A DNA stretch of 64,000 nucleotides from Taxawa tesnikishii (nom. ined.). Lineage: Eukaryota; Ascomycota; Dothideomycetes; Dothideales. Every line of letters begins with the position of its first letter. Position 1 is the stretch's first letter. Positions 42,075 through 52,840 of this stretch are shown here, piece by piece. The DNA is taken from the NCBI GenBank assembly GCA_030247885.1, contig JAPDRO010000023.1, forward strand, positions 372,001-436,000, written 5' to 3'. A model generated the notes under the pieces. That model had not been told where the DNA came from. It made no database searches and worked only from the letters and a program-made list of their open reading frames with translations. The translations under genes were made by a program, and so were the position numbers.

Positions 42075-42621
42075 GTTTATGGTGAGGATGAAAGTGGTAT
42101 TATATTAGAGGTTACTTGTAATGTAACAAAGAAACAATGGTGTGATACAGATGGTTGTCTGGGATAATTGATCGATGGCTTGCAGAGGATATGGAGGTGG
42201 TTCAATAAACTGATGACGAAGAACAATAAAAAGAAGAGGCAGGTTAACTACGCGAGCAGATCGTGGAAGACCCGGTACTGGCAATCAAGAAAACGGAAAG
42301 GACGTCGAACAGGGTGTCGTGTGCTTTGGGCGGACAGTAACCGGCGAGAACTCTGAAAGGCCGCTTGTCATACGCCGATGCCATGGTCCCTCAACCGATT
42401 TCTGCCGTCGTACAGTACTCAAAGCATGGTCCCTTCAAGCAATTCCTCTCACGCTCGACAGCTGGGACGTAACGTTAGCCGAGGCCTCTTGTATACCAAG
42501 AACCAGACGGAGATGGAGAGCGATCCAAGGTTCTTACGTACCGTCGAATTGATAGTAGAAGGCGTAGCCAGTGTACTGAGGATTCCAACGAGGGGCAGTG
42601 TACGGCATTCGAATTGGTTCG
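42075..42621. other. Intergenic within Cys-rich cluster
   Basis: Lower-GC stretch; no supported gene. Confidence 0.45.
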
Positions 42622-42816
42622 TCATCCAGCGATATAAAACGTTTGGCATCGGAACCCGCAAAGTCTTGATGCTCGGATCTTGCAAGTTGTGAACTGGCAG
42701 ATCAGGCAAAATCCACCGCAGCAGACGGGGTGGGGTTCGAGTTGGTGGGTGAAATCGCAGTCGTTCCAGCGACATTGTTCCTCCCGTTCGCGGGTGTGGA
42801 AGACATGATAGCAGAA
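42622..42816 (-). pseudogene. Small Cys-rich protein B, partial (no start found)
   Basis: An open stretch of 64 codons without its own ATG: FCYHVFHTREREEQC, RWNDCDFTHQLEPHPVCCGG, FCLICQFTTCK. It aligns by eye with protein A: C-x-W-N-x-C-D, then E-P, then G-x2-C-x2-C. A stop codon (or an intron AG, as CAATAG) immediately precedes it, so the 5' part is either an unrecognised exon, lost, or shifted by a base error. Because upstream no MC start is seen, I class it as a fragment. If an exon is found, it would be a third member of the family. Confidence 0.45.
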
Positions 42817-43034
42817 CTATTGACAAGCAACACGGGGTTGCCGGTTACAGATTGTGGTTGGCGTAACTGTAATGGTACGGTGTGGCCGCTGGTGGAGATG
42901 GGCCGGGTGCTTGTTGCCGATGTTGCAAGCAAAACAGGGCAATGATTGTGGTTAAACGCCAGAAAGAAGAAGTAGTGCGAAAGTGTGCCACGGCAGCAGA
43001 CTGTGACTAAAACAGTGTGATCGGAGGCGTGATA

Positions 43035-43343
43035 CTATGTGAGGTGCCATTGCCACCCAAGCGCTTTCGAACCGGAATCCATACCACGCAAACGGGTTCC
43101 GCCTGAGCACCCATACAAAGTCTGCTTAGCAGACGTTGCGTCTGCAATCTCAGGGGTGTTTGGTGCGATCTCCATGTTCCGGTGGCTATCTCCGTAACAA
43201 TAATCGCAGCGCTCTCTTGACTCCTCGCGGTGCTGCAGGCCTGTGGTGCATGGGCTTGCCTCTGAGACCGGGGAGCATGGAAGCACGGCTTGTATCCATC
43301 CTCCGTGTCCACAGTTGTATATAACCCTGACGACGTGACACAT
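43035..43343 (-). CDS. Small Cys/His-rich protein C
   Basis: A 102-residue frame from ATG 43343: MCHVVRVIYNCGHGGW, then LPCSPVSEASPC, ESRERCDYCYG, and a less conserved tail with two further features (TLYGCSGGTR). MC-x6-Y-x-C-x-H matches protein A exactly in spacing. Eight Cys and several His could bind zinc. There is no signal peptide, so it should be intracellular. The frame after CDYC may be intronic. Function unknown; the family looks like a fungal-specific group of tiny zinc-binding proteins (inference). Confidence 0.6.
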   Translation of the reverse strand: MCHVVRVIYNCGHGGWIQAVLPCSPVSEASPCTTGLQHREESRERCDYCYGDSHRNMEIAPNTPEIADATSAKQTLYGCSGGTRLRGMDSGSKALGWQWHLT

Positions 43344-43627
43344 GACTGTGAGCGACCGAGAACTGGGAAGAGGTAGCTGAGGTTAGAATGCTTTCGGCGG
43401 TGATGATTATAGCAGACAAAAAGCTTGCGATATCTGTTCGCGGGACAGCCAAGGAGTTCAAAGAGAGCACTGCCGTAATTGCTCACGGCTGGAAGAGGCC
43501 CTCATGTGAACGTCATGCGGTCCCCCTCGAGCATCCCACTTACGTGGCGTTGTACGCATCGTGGACCAGCAGAACAAGGTAGCCAACAAGCTTTGCTCCT
43601 CGTCAGGTCCGATTTGGTAGAGCAGTC

Positions 43628-44716
43628 TCATGTCTTATGATCCTTCAACGAAGCGAGAAGGGCATCTGTCACCTCTGCGGTCGTACTGTTGCCGCCAATA
43701 TCACGGGTGCGAGGTCCTTGGGCGAGTAGCTGCCGGATAGCATTACGTAGATGATTCGCTGCATCGGCACAGTGTTGGTCGTCGTGCTGCACGCCGAGCC
43801 AGTCAAGCATCATAGCGCCAGAAAGGAATGTCGCAACCGGGTTCGCGACCCCTTGACCAGCGATGTCGGGAGCACTGCCATGACACGGCTGGAAGACTCC
43901 ATGCGTCTCGCTGATATCGCCAGAGGGTGCAACGCCCAAGCCGCCTACGATGCCGGCCGCCACTTCTGACACAATGTCACCAAAAATGTTCTCCGTAACG
44001 ACGACGTCGTAAATCTCCGGTTTGGTGACAAAGAACATGGCGCCTGCGTCGATGTAGTAGTCTGCTTGGCCAATGTCCGGATGACGTGCAGCTACCTCCT
44101 TGAACACCTTAACAAGGAGAGAGTTGCTGCGGAGAACGTTCGACTTGTGAAGGAGTGTTACGTGACCTTTGGTGCCCATCTTGTCGCGCCGTAGCTCTGC
44201 TTGCGTAAAAGCTACTTCAAAGAGCTTCTCGCAAGTCCTCCGGGTGATGGTCATTCGGTCGGTCAAGGACTCGTTACTCGGCTCGAATGGATCATTCCTG
44301 CCAGCAAACAAGCCTTCGGTAGTCTCACGGATTACCAAGATATCCACCTTGTCTGCGCGCAGGCGTGTAGGTACTCCGGGATAAAGAACGGTATGTCTTA
44401 AGCTGGCAAACAATCCGAAGTGATCGCGCAGATCTATTTGTGGACCAATCTCTGTGCCATTCGGTAGGCGTACATCCAGAATTCCCATGGCACCTAGCAA
44501 GATTGCATGAAAAGTGCCAAGCTCGTTCATATCCTCTTTAGAAATCAGTTTCCCTGTATCACGATAGTGAGCTGCTCCGAAAGGATAGTTCTTGAATTCC
44601 AGGCTTAGTCCATGCAGTGCGGCAAGCCGGTCGAGTACGGTCACAGTTGGCGAAACAACTTCCGGACCGATGCCATCCCCGGGCAATACCGCGATACTGT
44701 AGGTGGATTTAGACAT
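43628..44716 (-). CDS. Isocitrate/isopropylmalate dehydrogenase-family enzyme
   Basis: NAD(P)-dependent beta-decarboxylating dehydrogenase of the IPMDH/tartrate/malate group, 362 residues, one exon. Motifs: AVLPGDGIGPEV at the start; NKxxHRDTGK-like FGAAHYRDTGKLI; LRHTVLYPGVPTRL; VIRETTEGLFAGRND for the substrate-side loop; LLHKSNVLRSNSLLVKVFKE with the catalytic Lys; DAGAMFFVTKPEIYDVVVTENIFGDIVS with the catalytic Asp region; and ETHGVFQPCHGSAPDIAGQGVANPVATFLSGAMML for cofactor binding. No mitochondrial presequence and no intron. The RETTEGLFAG loop suggests a substrate other than isocitrate. It could be a second leucine-pathway enzyme, a tartrate/D-malate enzyme, or part of a specialised pathway; family is certain, substrate is not. 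Confidence 0.85.
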   Translation of the reverse strand: MSKSTYSIAVLPGDGIGPEVVSPTVTVLDRLAALHGLSLEFKNYPFGAAHYRDTGKLISKEDMNELGTFHAILLGAMGILDVRLPNGTEIGPQIDLRDHFGLFASLRHTVLYPGVPTRLRADKVDILVIRETTEGLFAGRNDPFEPSNESLTDRMTITRRTCEKLFEVAFTQAELRRDKMGTKGHVTLLHKSNVLRSNSLLVKVFKEVAARHPDIGQADYYIDAGAMFFVTKPEIYDVVVTENIFGDIVSEVAAGIVGGLGVAPSGDISETHGVFQPCHGSAPDIAGQGVANPVATFLSGAMMLDWLGVQHDDQHCADAANHLRNAIRQLLAQGPRTRDIGGNSTTAEVTDALLASLKDHKT

Positions 44717-46054
44717 TTATACGTTAAGATACAGGGTTGTAAGGAAGTACGAGAAGGTTTCGATGAAGGTATTTTTTTCAAGAGGGAGAAAGGAAAAAGT
44801 CAACCCAGAACAGTGATCCTCTTGTTATATGTAACCTCGGGCAAAGTGTCCCCGCACGGCCATATCCCCTCTCATCTTTGATACACAGAGAGGATGGTCC
44901 GCAAAGTCTTTTGTTAGCAACTTTTCCCTGTTGCTCCAGTTCAGCCATGAACCGCCGACGCATCGGTATCAAAAGGGAAGAAAACAGGTCAGACGGGGTG
45001 GGAGTGACACGACGTTGCTGCCAAGGCCAGAGACAAGAGCCAACCCGACCAGGCCTGTGCACCCCTCTCCACCTGGACTTCACATCGCAAACGCATGTCG
45101 TTCTCCTCTTTGCACAACCGTATTCGCCGCCATCATAATATCTGACTGGTCATCTATGTCGTCAGCTAGGTCATAGTTGAGGAGGATTGCAAAATGGCCG
45201 GTCTTGAGAAGCAACCCCGACACTTGGAAACCCGAAGAAGGGGTCATGCTAGAGATCGTTTCTATCGAGAAAGTGATAGAGGTCATCCGATTCGTGTGGA
45301 GCTGGCATCAAAAGTTCGCCCAGACGCGAAATGGAAGTCTGCAACTTTCTGATGTGGAACGAACATGCATAATCGGAGGGGCGCTATTTGCAACTTTTGG
45401 TGAGGTACTTTTGTTTTCCTTTTTCTATCCAACGAGATGCCCGACAACGTGCGGAGGGCAGATGACGTTCTCCACAGTACAGAAATGGATTCAGAAGCGA
45501 GTGGGCACGACCCATGAATGGGCCGTGAGAATAGTTGTTGTGTTACTCTCTAGCAAAACAAGGTGACACAATTGTGCTAGCAAGCCCGTAGGGTGGTAGG
45601 AAGCATAGAGTGTTTCGGAGTTTGAGGGAGGCTCAACACGTATGCGGCATGAGTCAGTGCTGTCTTTTATATTTCTTGTCTACTAATGTGCTGGCCTGTC
45701 GTCTTTCGATATTACATTACAAAGAACCGTATCTTCACGAGACATGTTGCTGTCGACCTTTGATGCTGTCGGCCTAGATGACACAGGCCTTGTCCAGGTG
45801 AAAGTAAGGCTATCGGTACCAATCGTTCGTTGCTTCCATTCGTTTCCAAAAGCTGCAGCCGCGACATTCACCGCGCATTGACCTCACATGAAAGACTTCA
45901 AGTTTCCATGGTCTGTCACAGACATTTGCAACAAAACAACATTGGGCATTGAATACTGACAGGCCGCCCAGCAACCTTAAGCGTTGTCAACCGTGCCTCT
46001 CGCCCCTACAGCATAGCATGATATCTCCTCCAACAACGGAACGCCTTAACTAAG
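44717..46054. other. Long intergenic stretch
   Basis: About 1.3 kb. Frames on both strands (e.g. 45177-45566 plus) have no recognisable features. No repeats noted. Confidence 0.45.
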
Positions 46055-47574
46055 ATGAGCATTGCCAACAATACCCTCGCGACCCACATCGCAACTGTCT
46101 CGAACGCCAACATGACACGCCGCAACTTTCCGCTTCCTCGTGAGCTCAGAGACGAAATCTACGCCTACCTTCTGGATGCGAAGTACGCCAAGAGCGTCAC
46201 CACCGATCCCCGGATACAGGTCTTCCGTTTTCACACTAACATTCTTCTCGTTAACCACGAGGTCCGCGAGGAAGCACAAGAGTACCTCTACAAACACAAC
46301 GATTTTTCGTTGTGTCGTACAACGCACCGGATCTCACGAGGGACCTCAAGCACGCGGGTCTCGCAGAAGTGGTGAATGTCAGTGCGCCGCGTTTCCAAAG
46401 CCATTCTCTGCGCCTACACCTGGACTGGAAGGGTCATCCGAATTCCGTTGTCAAATCTCTCGTAACATTCCACGGTGATGTCGACACCCTCATCGCTTTC
46501 ATCAAAGCCACCTTACAGAAACTTCCAGGCAAAGCTGTCTGCATCACTTCAGCGGGCGCGGACCAGCTCCGGTTTCGCGTGACTGATAACGCACCTAAGA
46601 AGAACATCGCTCTGCACACCAAGATCCAGCTACGCGATACGCCTCTCAAGGCACTCAATGCCGATCTACAGCAACGCATCTTACGTCCGTTCAGCATCCT
46701 TTCCAGCCCGTTACAGAAGGTATCTATTGTGGGCACCATCCCAGATGAGCCGTCTGCGGCCAAACTCAGAACTGTTATGTGTCCGAAGATCGTTTGGGCT
46801 CGAGCACAGGTGTGGGACACCGCTGAGACCATTCTGGCACTCAAGTCGAATGTCGACCGCCTCGTAGAAGCAGGAGAGTGGTTGGTTGCAGCGTATGAAT
46901 ACTACGCTATAAGCTACATGCTTCACTCCTCATTCGTTTTCCAAGTCAGCTTCGACTTTGGCATGTCGGACGCTGACCCCGACTGCGCAGCCGCCTTCCT
47001 GTTTGCTAAGGTTGTGATGCTGGAATGCGTGGCGAATTCGCAAGAGCTGTTCCTGCGGCTCGACAAAGACAATCCGTTTGTTGCGGACCCTCGAAGCATA
47101 TTTATCTTAGCTGCACACGACCCTCTGTTACCAAAATCTCTCCACGCAAGATTCGTTCATCTTCGTGCGATGGAGTTGATCACTTTCCGCGGCGTTGCAG
47201 CAAGACCATCCACGGAGGCCTTTGTTGATGCCATGGATACCATCGCCGAGTGCATGGACGAAGTGCCGGGCGATGCTGGCCGTCTTCACGACTTTGACGT
47301 GGTAGCGGCGCACCTCGTAGAGCACGGATGCCATCCGCAATCTCACAATCATCGTTCTGACCTTCCGCCTCTTGACCGCACCAAGACAAGTTTCCACATA
47401 TTTCCCTTCAAGCTCATGGATTACACGAGCGAGCTTCCACCCCCGCCGGACCACATTCGCGGCTTACAGGATGCCGCGGCGATGAAGCAGCTCTCAGCTG
47501 CCGACAAGGAGCAGATTCATCGCGTTCAACGTGTAGCCGGCATTCCGGAGACGAATTTCTCAGTCTTCCCTTGA
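46055..47574 (+). CDS. F-box-like protein 1 (LPRELRDEIY type), one frame change
   Basis: Single exon. The N-terminus FPLPRELRDEIYAYLL is the F-box-like motif common in large families of Dothideomycetes proteins that may serve as substrate adaptors for SCF ubiquitin ligases. It is followed by ILLVNHEVREEAQEYLYKHNDF, typical of this family. The rest is an alpha/beta-looking region of about 410 residues with no named domain. After KHNDF the frame must change to give FVVVSYNAPDLTRDL; one T is missing at a run of five T (46303-46307). With it the CDS is 1521 bases, 506 residues. Paralog of the gene at 50154-51894: shared LPRELRDEIY, the hydrophobic SLVTFHGDVDTLIAFIK versus FVTVIQEVPRLLRFLQ, and FHIFPFKLMDYTSEL versus FHIFPFEISDHSAAL. 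Confidence 0.75.
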
Positions 47575-48085
47575 TGCCATCTCAGCGTACGTAGAGTTCT
47601 AGCTCTGGGCGCACGCATAGCGTCCTCAGCATGGGTTGCGATAGGCAAAGTAGCAGTGTATCAAATCATCATCGAACTGGTTTTGAGTCGGTGTTTGTTT
47701 GGTCATAGCCCCTGTCTCATCGGAATAATAGTTGTGTCAGTTATGTGGTTCTTGTCTTAAGGTGAGTGGTGGAACCGGTGGATCGGGCCGCAGAGTCGGC
47801 GAAAGCATCCCCGCCATTACGTGCGTAAGATCTCTATATCCTGTACACATAGCTAGATCGCGGAAAGTTGCTTGCACGCCCGACGCCTTGCCTAATCAAG
47901 CCCATATCGCGAGTGGTTTATTTGAGAGTGAACATATACGGCCTTTAGGGCAAGGAAGCATGATCATCAAAGGAACACGGCCGTGCTATAAGACGCAAGG
48001 TCCTCGCACTACTGTCCAGCAATCTCAAGTGCATACGAATCCAATCTGCTTCATTGAATCCCACACTTTCTCCTGACAAAACAAA
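47575..48085. other. Intergenic
   Basis: 511 bases between the F-box-like gene and the dehydrogenase; nothing recognised. Confidence 0.5.
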
Positions 48086-49193
48086 ATGGTCTCATATACA
48101 GTGATCAAGTCTTCCAATGCACGCATCGCCTCCGCTCTTCCTTCGGGCCTTGTAGCCGTCTTCGTCGGTGCAACAAACGGCATCGGTGAAACGACATTGA
48201 GAGAGTTCGCAAGATACACACGACAACCACGAGTTTACTTCGTCGGACGCTCACAGGAAGCCGGAACACGAATCGCAGGCGAATGCGAGGCGCTGAACCC
48301 GGAAGGGAAGTTCACCTTCATCAAGGCAGATATCAGCTTGATGCGCGTCGTGGATGACGTCTGTCGTGATATCAAGAGCAAAGAAAAGGCGATCAACGTC
48401 CTGTTCCTGAGTCAAGGAACCATGATTACTGGTGTTGGTATGTTGATGCTTGCTTCAGAGCAGTATCCTAATCCACAGTAGATACTGCAGCTGATAGGAC
48501 CTTGAACGCAGACACTGCAGAAGGGCTTAATCTAGCCGGCGCCCTGCCAATCTACTCCCGCAACCGCTTCGCCGTCAACCTTCTCCCACTACTCCAACGC
48601 GCCACTGGCCTCCGCCGTGTCGTCAGCTGCTTCACCGCCACCAAGGAAGGCCCTGTCTTCAGCGATGACTGGCAAGTCCGCAGCTTACACAAAGGTGCCA
48701 GCCTCCTCTCTGTGCGCGGTCATGCTGCTACCATGGTCACTTTGTCTCTGGAAACGTTGGCCAAAAAGCTCCCGATGTGGCCTTCGTCCACAATTTCCCA
48801 GGCTTTGTCAAGTCGGGCAACACACGCGGTACCACGGGCGGGGCGATGATGGCTTTAAAGGCGGTGTCCGCAATTCTGGGACCGTTCTTGTACATGAACT
48901 TGAGAGAGTGCGGCGAGCGCCATCTGTTCCTGTGCACGAGCGCGAGGTATCCGGCGGGCGAAGCAGCAAATGCGGCGGATGGCGTACCGCTGGCGGACGG
49001 CCTGGTGGTTGCGAGAGGGACGGATGGGAAGGACGGAAGTGGGTGTTACTCGGTTGACGCCCAGGGCGAAAGTGCAGGGCTGGCTGTTGAGGAGACGTTG
49101 GCGAAGTTTAGGAAAGAGGGGCTGGTGGAGAAGATATGGGAGAACACAGAGGAAGAGTTTGTGCGCATCACAGGGACAGCGGTGGGTGATTAA
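48086..49193 (+). CDS. Short-chain dehydrogenase/reductase, one frame change
   Basis: NAD(P)-binding Rossmann-fold oxidoreductase of unknown substrate. Exons 48086-48437 and 48512-49193; 74-base intron. Cofactor motif VAVFVGATNGIGETTLREFA (TGxxxGxG type), then VYFVGRS, FIKADISLM and NVLFLSQGTMITGVDTAEGL. Active-site region YSRNRFAVNLLPLL: Tyr with Arg instead of Lys four residues on, as I recall for this fungal subfamily. After SLETLAKK the frame changes to PDVAFVHNFPGFVKSG; one A is missing at a run of five A (48763-48767). With it the CDS is 1035 bases, 344 residues. Such SDRs are frequent in fungal specialised metabolism, but no backbone synthase is in the window. Confidence 0.82.
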
Positions 49194-50153
49194 GGTTGAT
49201 GCTTTTACCACGCGAAGAGTGTTTGGTGTTGTTAACGTTGTTGGTACGGGTTGTGCATGGCTGATTTGTGTTCGGGTGTTACTGGTGTTCACTCAGAATC
49301 ATGTTTGTAATCAACAAGAGTGAAATATATTAATGCTCGGCGTGAGTTATGATGTTGGTGGTGTAGGAGGATAGTGATGGTGTTCCAGATGCCCCCGTGA
49401 GCCGATTCCCGAAGCCAAGACAGGCCAATGCAGTGTTGACGACCGTTCATCTGTGGCTTCTTCTCACCTCACCTCTCCTCTCCTTTACTTGATAAGTTGT
49501 CTCACCCAGGTGCAACCGCCACCCCCATTGTTTTTCACATGCTTGTATGCTATTCAACCGTGCCCGATTGGTCAGTGAACGATCATGCGGAAGGCAGCAA
49601 AGCAAGAAGCAAAATAAAAAAAGGTTACTTGGCGTGCCCCAGTGAGTTGATGGCAAAGGCATCTGGTGTTTAAGAGGTGCAAGAGGATCGCGCCAGTGCG
49701 GACAAGAAGGCTACAGTAAGGCCGGTCTGCTTCTGCATTCGTGCCACCACTCGCTTTGGACATACAGCCCCGTGTCAAGGCAGTTCTGTAGTGTAGTGAT
49801 CTCCTGTTTCCTTTACACAGTTTCAAGCATCAAAATTCCCTTTATGTGATTACTTCTGCTCAACTACTCGTGTATGCATGGAAGTGATGGAGAGGATCTC
49901 GGCGACGATCTACAGTGAGCGGCATCCCTTCGCGTTCACACTCATATCAGTTTCACCAGCATTCAGTGGCGATGTGACGTAGTAGATTCAAGACACCGTC
50001 TTTGACCAGACTGAGACGTCATGTTGCGCGCGGTTTCCCAATTCGGATACCCGGGTCCTCTTCGGTTGATTTCTCGCTCTTTCCTACAACCATTAACCAT
50101 TCGCTAGCAGCTGCTCAACCAGTAACTGCGACACAACACAGCACAACACGGCA
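49194..50153. other. Intergenic
   Basis: About 960 bases; no supported gene. Confidence 0.45.
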
Positions 50154-51894
50154 ATGTCTATGCAGCTGGCTCGCGCCGCTCCCAGGGAGAACTTCCCTCT
50201 CCCACGTGAGCTCAGAGATGAAATCTACAAGCATGTCTTGTCCGCGGATGCTGCAACACGTCGCCGAGACTTCGACTTGCCGGGATTCTTCACCGTACGT
50301 GCCATCGACAGCGATATGTTGGGTCAACCTGTTGGATACTGACGCATAGCAGGCCCTCGAGTCTGAAACCAACATCTTGCAGGTGAACCGCACAATTCGT
50401 CAGGAAACCCGCAACGCTCTCTATAGGGCGAACGCCTTTGTCATCGTTTCGTTTAACGGACCCGCCGAAGTGGAGTTGCTTACACTCTGCGGACTCGCCA
50501 TGATTATAGGTGCTTCACCTAAATACTTTAAGGACCACTCAATGTACCTTGAGATCATTGTTCGTGGCGGATGGGTAGGTGCCATTAGATCGGTGCACGC
50601 CAGTATTCCCAACAAGCTCTCGGCTCACAAATTCCCAGACAGAACGATTCTCATTCGTTACCGTCATACAGGAAGTTCCGAGGCTTCTAAGGTTCCTCCA
50701 GCTGAAACAATATTCGTTCTTTGACAGGCTTGCTTGGATTACCTCACCCGATCACTCCGCATCCCTGTCATTCACCACGTTCGAACTGAACCAAGGAGCA
50801 CAGAACTCGCTAGGGCTTGGCGTTGCCAAGCGCTTCCGGATCAGGTTTGGGGTTCAGCTACGCAAGACATCTTTGCACAAATTCGATGATGCCTTCCAAA
50901 AGCGCCTCTTGGCGCCATTCAAGCATTTCAGTGGGCAGGATGTCAAAGTTCGTATTGCCAGCTTCCCAAAGAGTACAAATACTAGCACTTTGGTCAGCAC
51001 GTTGTGCCGATCGATGATGCCAACCATTGCATGGCCGCGGGCCGCTGCCTGGGACTTTCTGCGAACGGCTCGAGCTATCAAGGACTCCATTGACGCAGAA
51101 GTCTCAGAGCAAGGCGATGTGTGGGCAGCTCCGCGTTACAATCAAGTCTCCCAAATCATCCAATGCTCTGCTTTCTTCAAGCGTCATGTTATCCCGGACG
51201 ACGTTGATCACGATATCAATTTTACCGACGCCATAATGCAGCTTCACATCCTCACTCTCGATTCCGTCATCTCGGCAGTGTTCCTCCACGTCAAATCCGG
51301 CAGCTCTGAACCCTTAATTGACATACGCGACGACGCTGCCGGTGCGTGTCGAGCTCTCTATGGATTCAAACACATCCCTTCGATAAGCCACCTTCTAGCG
51401 CGTTGCGATCATGCCATCGGAATGTATACTGTCTCGAAATACGGCGTCATCCGTCCTGATAAAGTCGAGTTTGTCCTCGAAGAGCTTGTGAAGTTGCTCG
51501 ATACCGCGCCGGACGACGTTTACATCGCGCACGACGTCAAAGCTCTCTCCCATTACTTGTCACCGCCTACGAACCGTGTAAGTCACTTCGTTAAAAGACT
51601 GGCATTGCCCAGGCAGACTGGGGTTTCTCAACGTATATCATTGGAAGGACCAACTAACCTTCCTAACAGACACGTGAATCTCTATCAGCATCCCAGCCGC
51701 ATCCGACCGCGCTCAGCTTCCACATTTTCCCGTTCGAGATCAGCGACCATTCCGCTGCTCTGCAGCAGCATCCACCAGAGGGTCTGGAGGGCTGGGTCGA
51801 CACAGCTGCGCTGGCTCAGCTGACAGATGTTCAAAAGCAGGAAATCCGGCGCTGGCAGGGAGAGCGAGGGCTGTCAGTCACCGAGTTCGAATGA
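50154..51894 (+). CDS. F-box-like protein 2, paralog of F-box-like protein 1; frame change
   Basis: Exons 50154-50294, 50353-51577 and 51670-51894; introns of 58 and 92 bases. Starts MSMQLARAAPRENFPLPRELRDEIYKHVL, the same F-box-like motif as the paralog, then ILQVNRTIRQETRNALYRANAFVIVSF. The C-terminus after the last intron, LSFHIFPFEISDHSAALQQH, matches the paralog. A frame change is needed between HKFPDRT and FSFVTVIQEVPRLLRFLQ at about 50640-50660, but here in the sense of one extra base (or two missing), unlike all others in the window. The total length (1591) leaves a remainder of one, consistent with that. It may be a decaying gene or a different sequencing error. Function as for paralog; substrate unknown. 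Confidence 0.7.
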
Positions 51895-52224
51895 AGGAGG
51901 GGAAAGAAAAGACAAAGCAATGGGTCAGGCAGCGGGGAGCATTGTAGGTGTATGTTAGAAGCAAGGAAGTGGCAGAGCAGCGGGTGGGTACAGCTGCAAA
52001 TGACGGCTCTCGGCTGCGATCGAGAACGAAGTTGCAGTATCCTCTTTTGATTATTTACGTCCATGTGATCCATACGGTTTCAGACGATCCTCCAAAAAGA
52101 TACAGCCATCCACTGCGCGCCATGCCGGTGTTCTCAAGAGGCTATCGAGACCACATGTCGAATGCTTGTCGCAACACCGCTCTAAAACAATCATATTGGT
52201 CACATATCAACGGGATGCCGCTCT

Positions 52225-52250
52225 AAAGGCCGCACCACCATGCGGCCTTT
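52225..52250. repeat. Perfect 10-bp stem hairpin
   Basis: AAAGGCCGCA (52225-52234) and its exact complement TGCGGCCTTT (52241-52250) separated by six bases. It lies about 330 bases past the F-box-like 2 stop and could form a stable RNA or cruciform hairpin; role unknown. Confidence 0.85.
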
Positions 52251-52354
52251 CTCTCCCCAAACAACTTCCTAAAAACCCACACATCCCGAATTTTCAAACT
52301 ACGCCAGGGAATGTGAGAACACATCATGGGAGAACCGCTGTGACGCACACCTTT

Positions 52355-52366
52355 GGGGGGGGGGGG
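52355..52366. repeat. Run of twelve G
   Basis: Uninterrupted G12 in noncoding DNA; length may be inexact given the homopolymer problem in this sequence. Confidence 0.9.
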
Positions 52367-52840
52367 TCAACCCAGTAATTACAGGCTCGCGCCCTTCATA
52401 CATCTAGTTCCTACGGAGTGCCCTGTATGTGCAGCTATGCAGCGTCGAAGCCAGCCAAACAATACACCCGTTCAGCACATAGCGGTGCGTTGTCCCGAAG
52501 AATGAACAAAAAGAAAGGAAACGAAAAGAGAAATACTGGTACAGCTTTGTGAATCTAATGATTCCAAAGCTCCAAAAAAACTCCCGCTAGACGTCAAGTC
52601 TCGCCCGATCCATGATTCTAATAGTAATCCAAATTGACGTGCGTGCAATGACCGAGAGAGAGGGGGGAGAGGAAATGTATCAACCGATGTCATCCAACAA
52701 TTCAGCCACGGAAGCAAGGAAAGCGACCGTGCAAAGCCAGCCACCTAACAATAGACAACTAAATCAAAGGAAAAGCAAGCAAGCAGGAAAGCAAAAACAA
52801 CAAGACCAGAGAAGGGAGGCAGGAGAGAGAGAAAAAAAAC

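Larger units (their letters stand above)
51895..52840. other. Intergenic between convergent genes; hairpin and G run
   Basis: Holds a perfect hairpin at 52225-52250 and a run of twelve G at 52355-52366. No supported gene. Confidence 0.5.

Noticed and set aside
45177-45566. 129-codon plus-strand frame
   Set aside because: No recognisable motifs; alternative frames are equally open.
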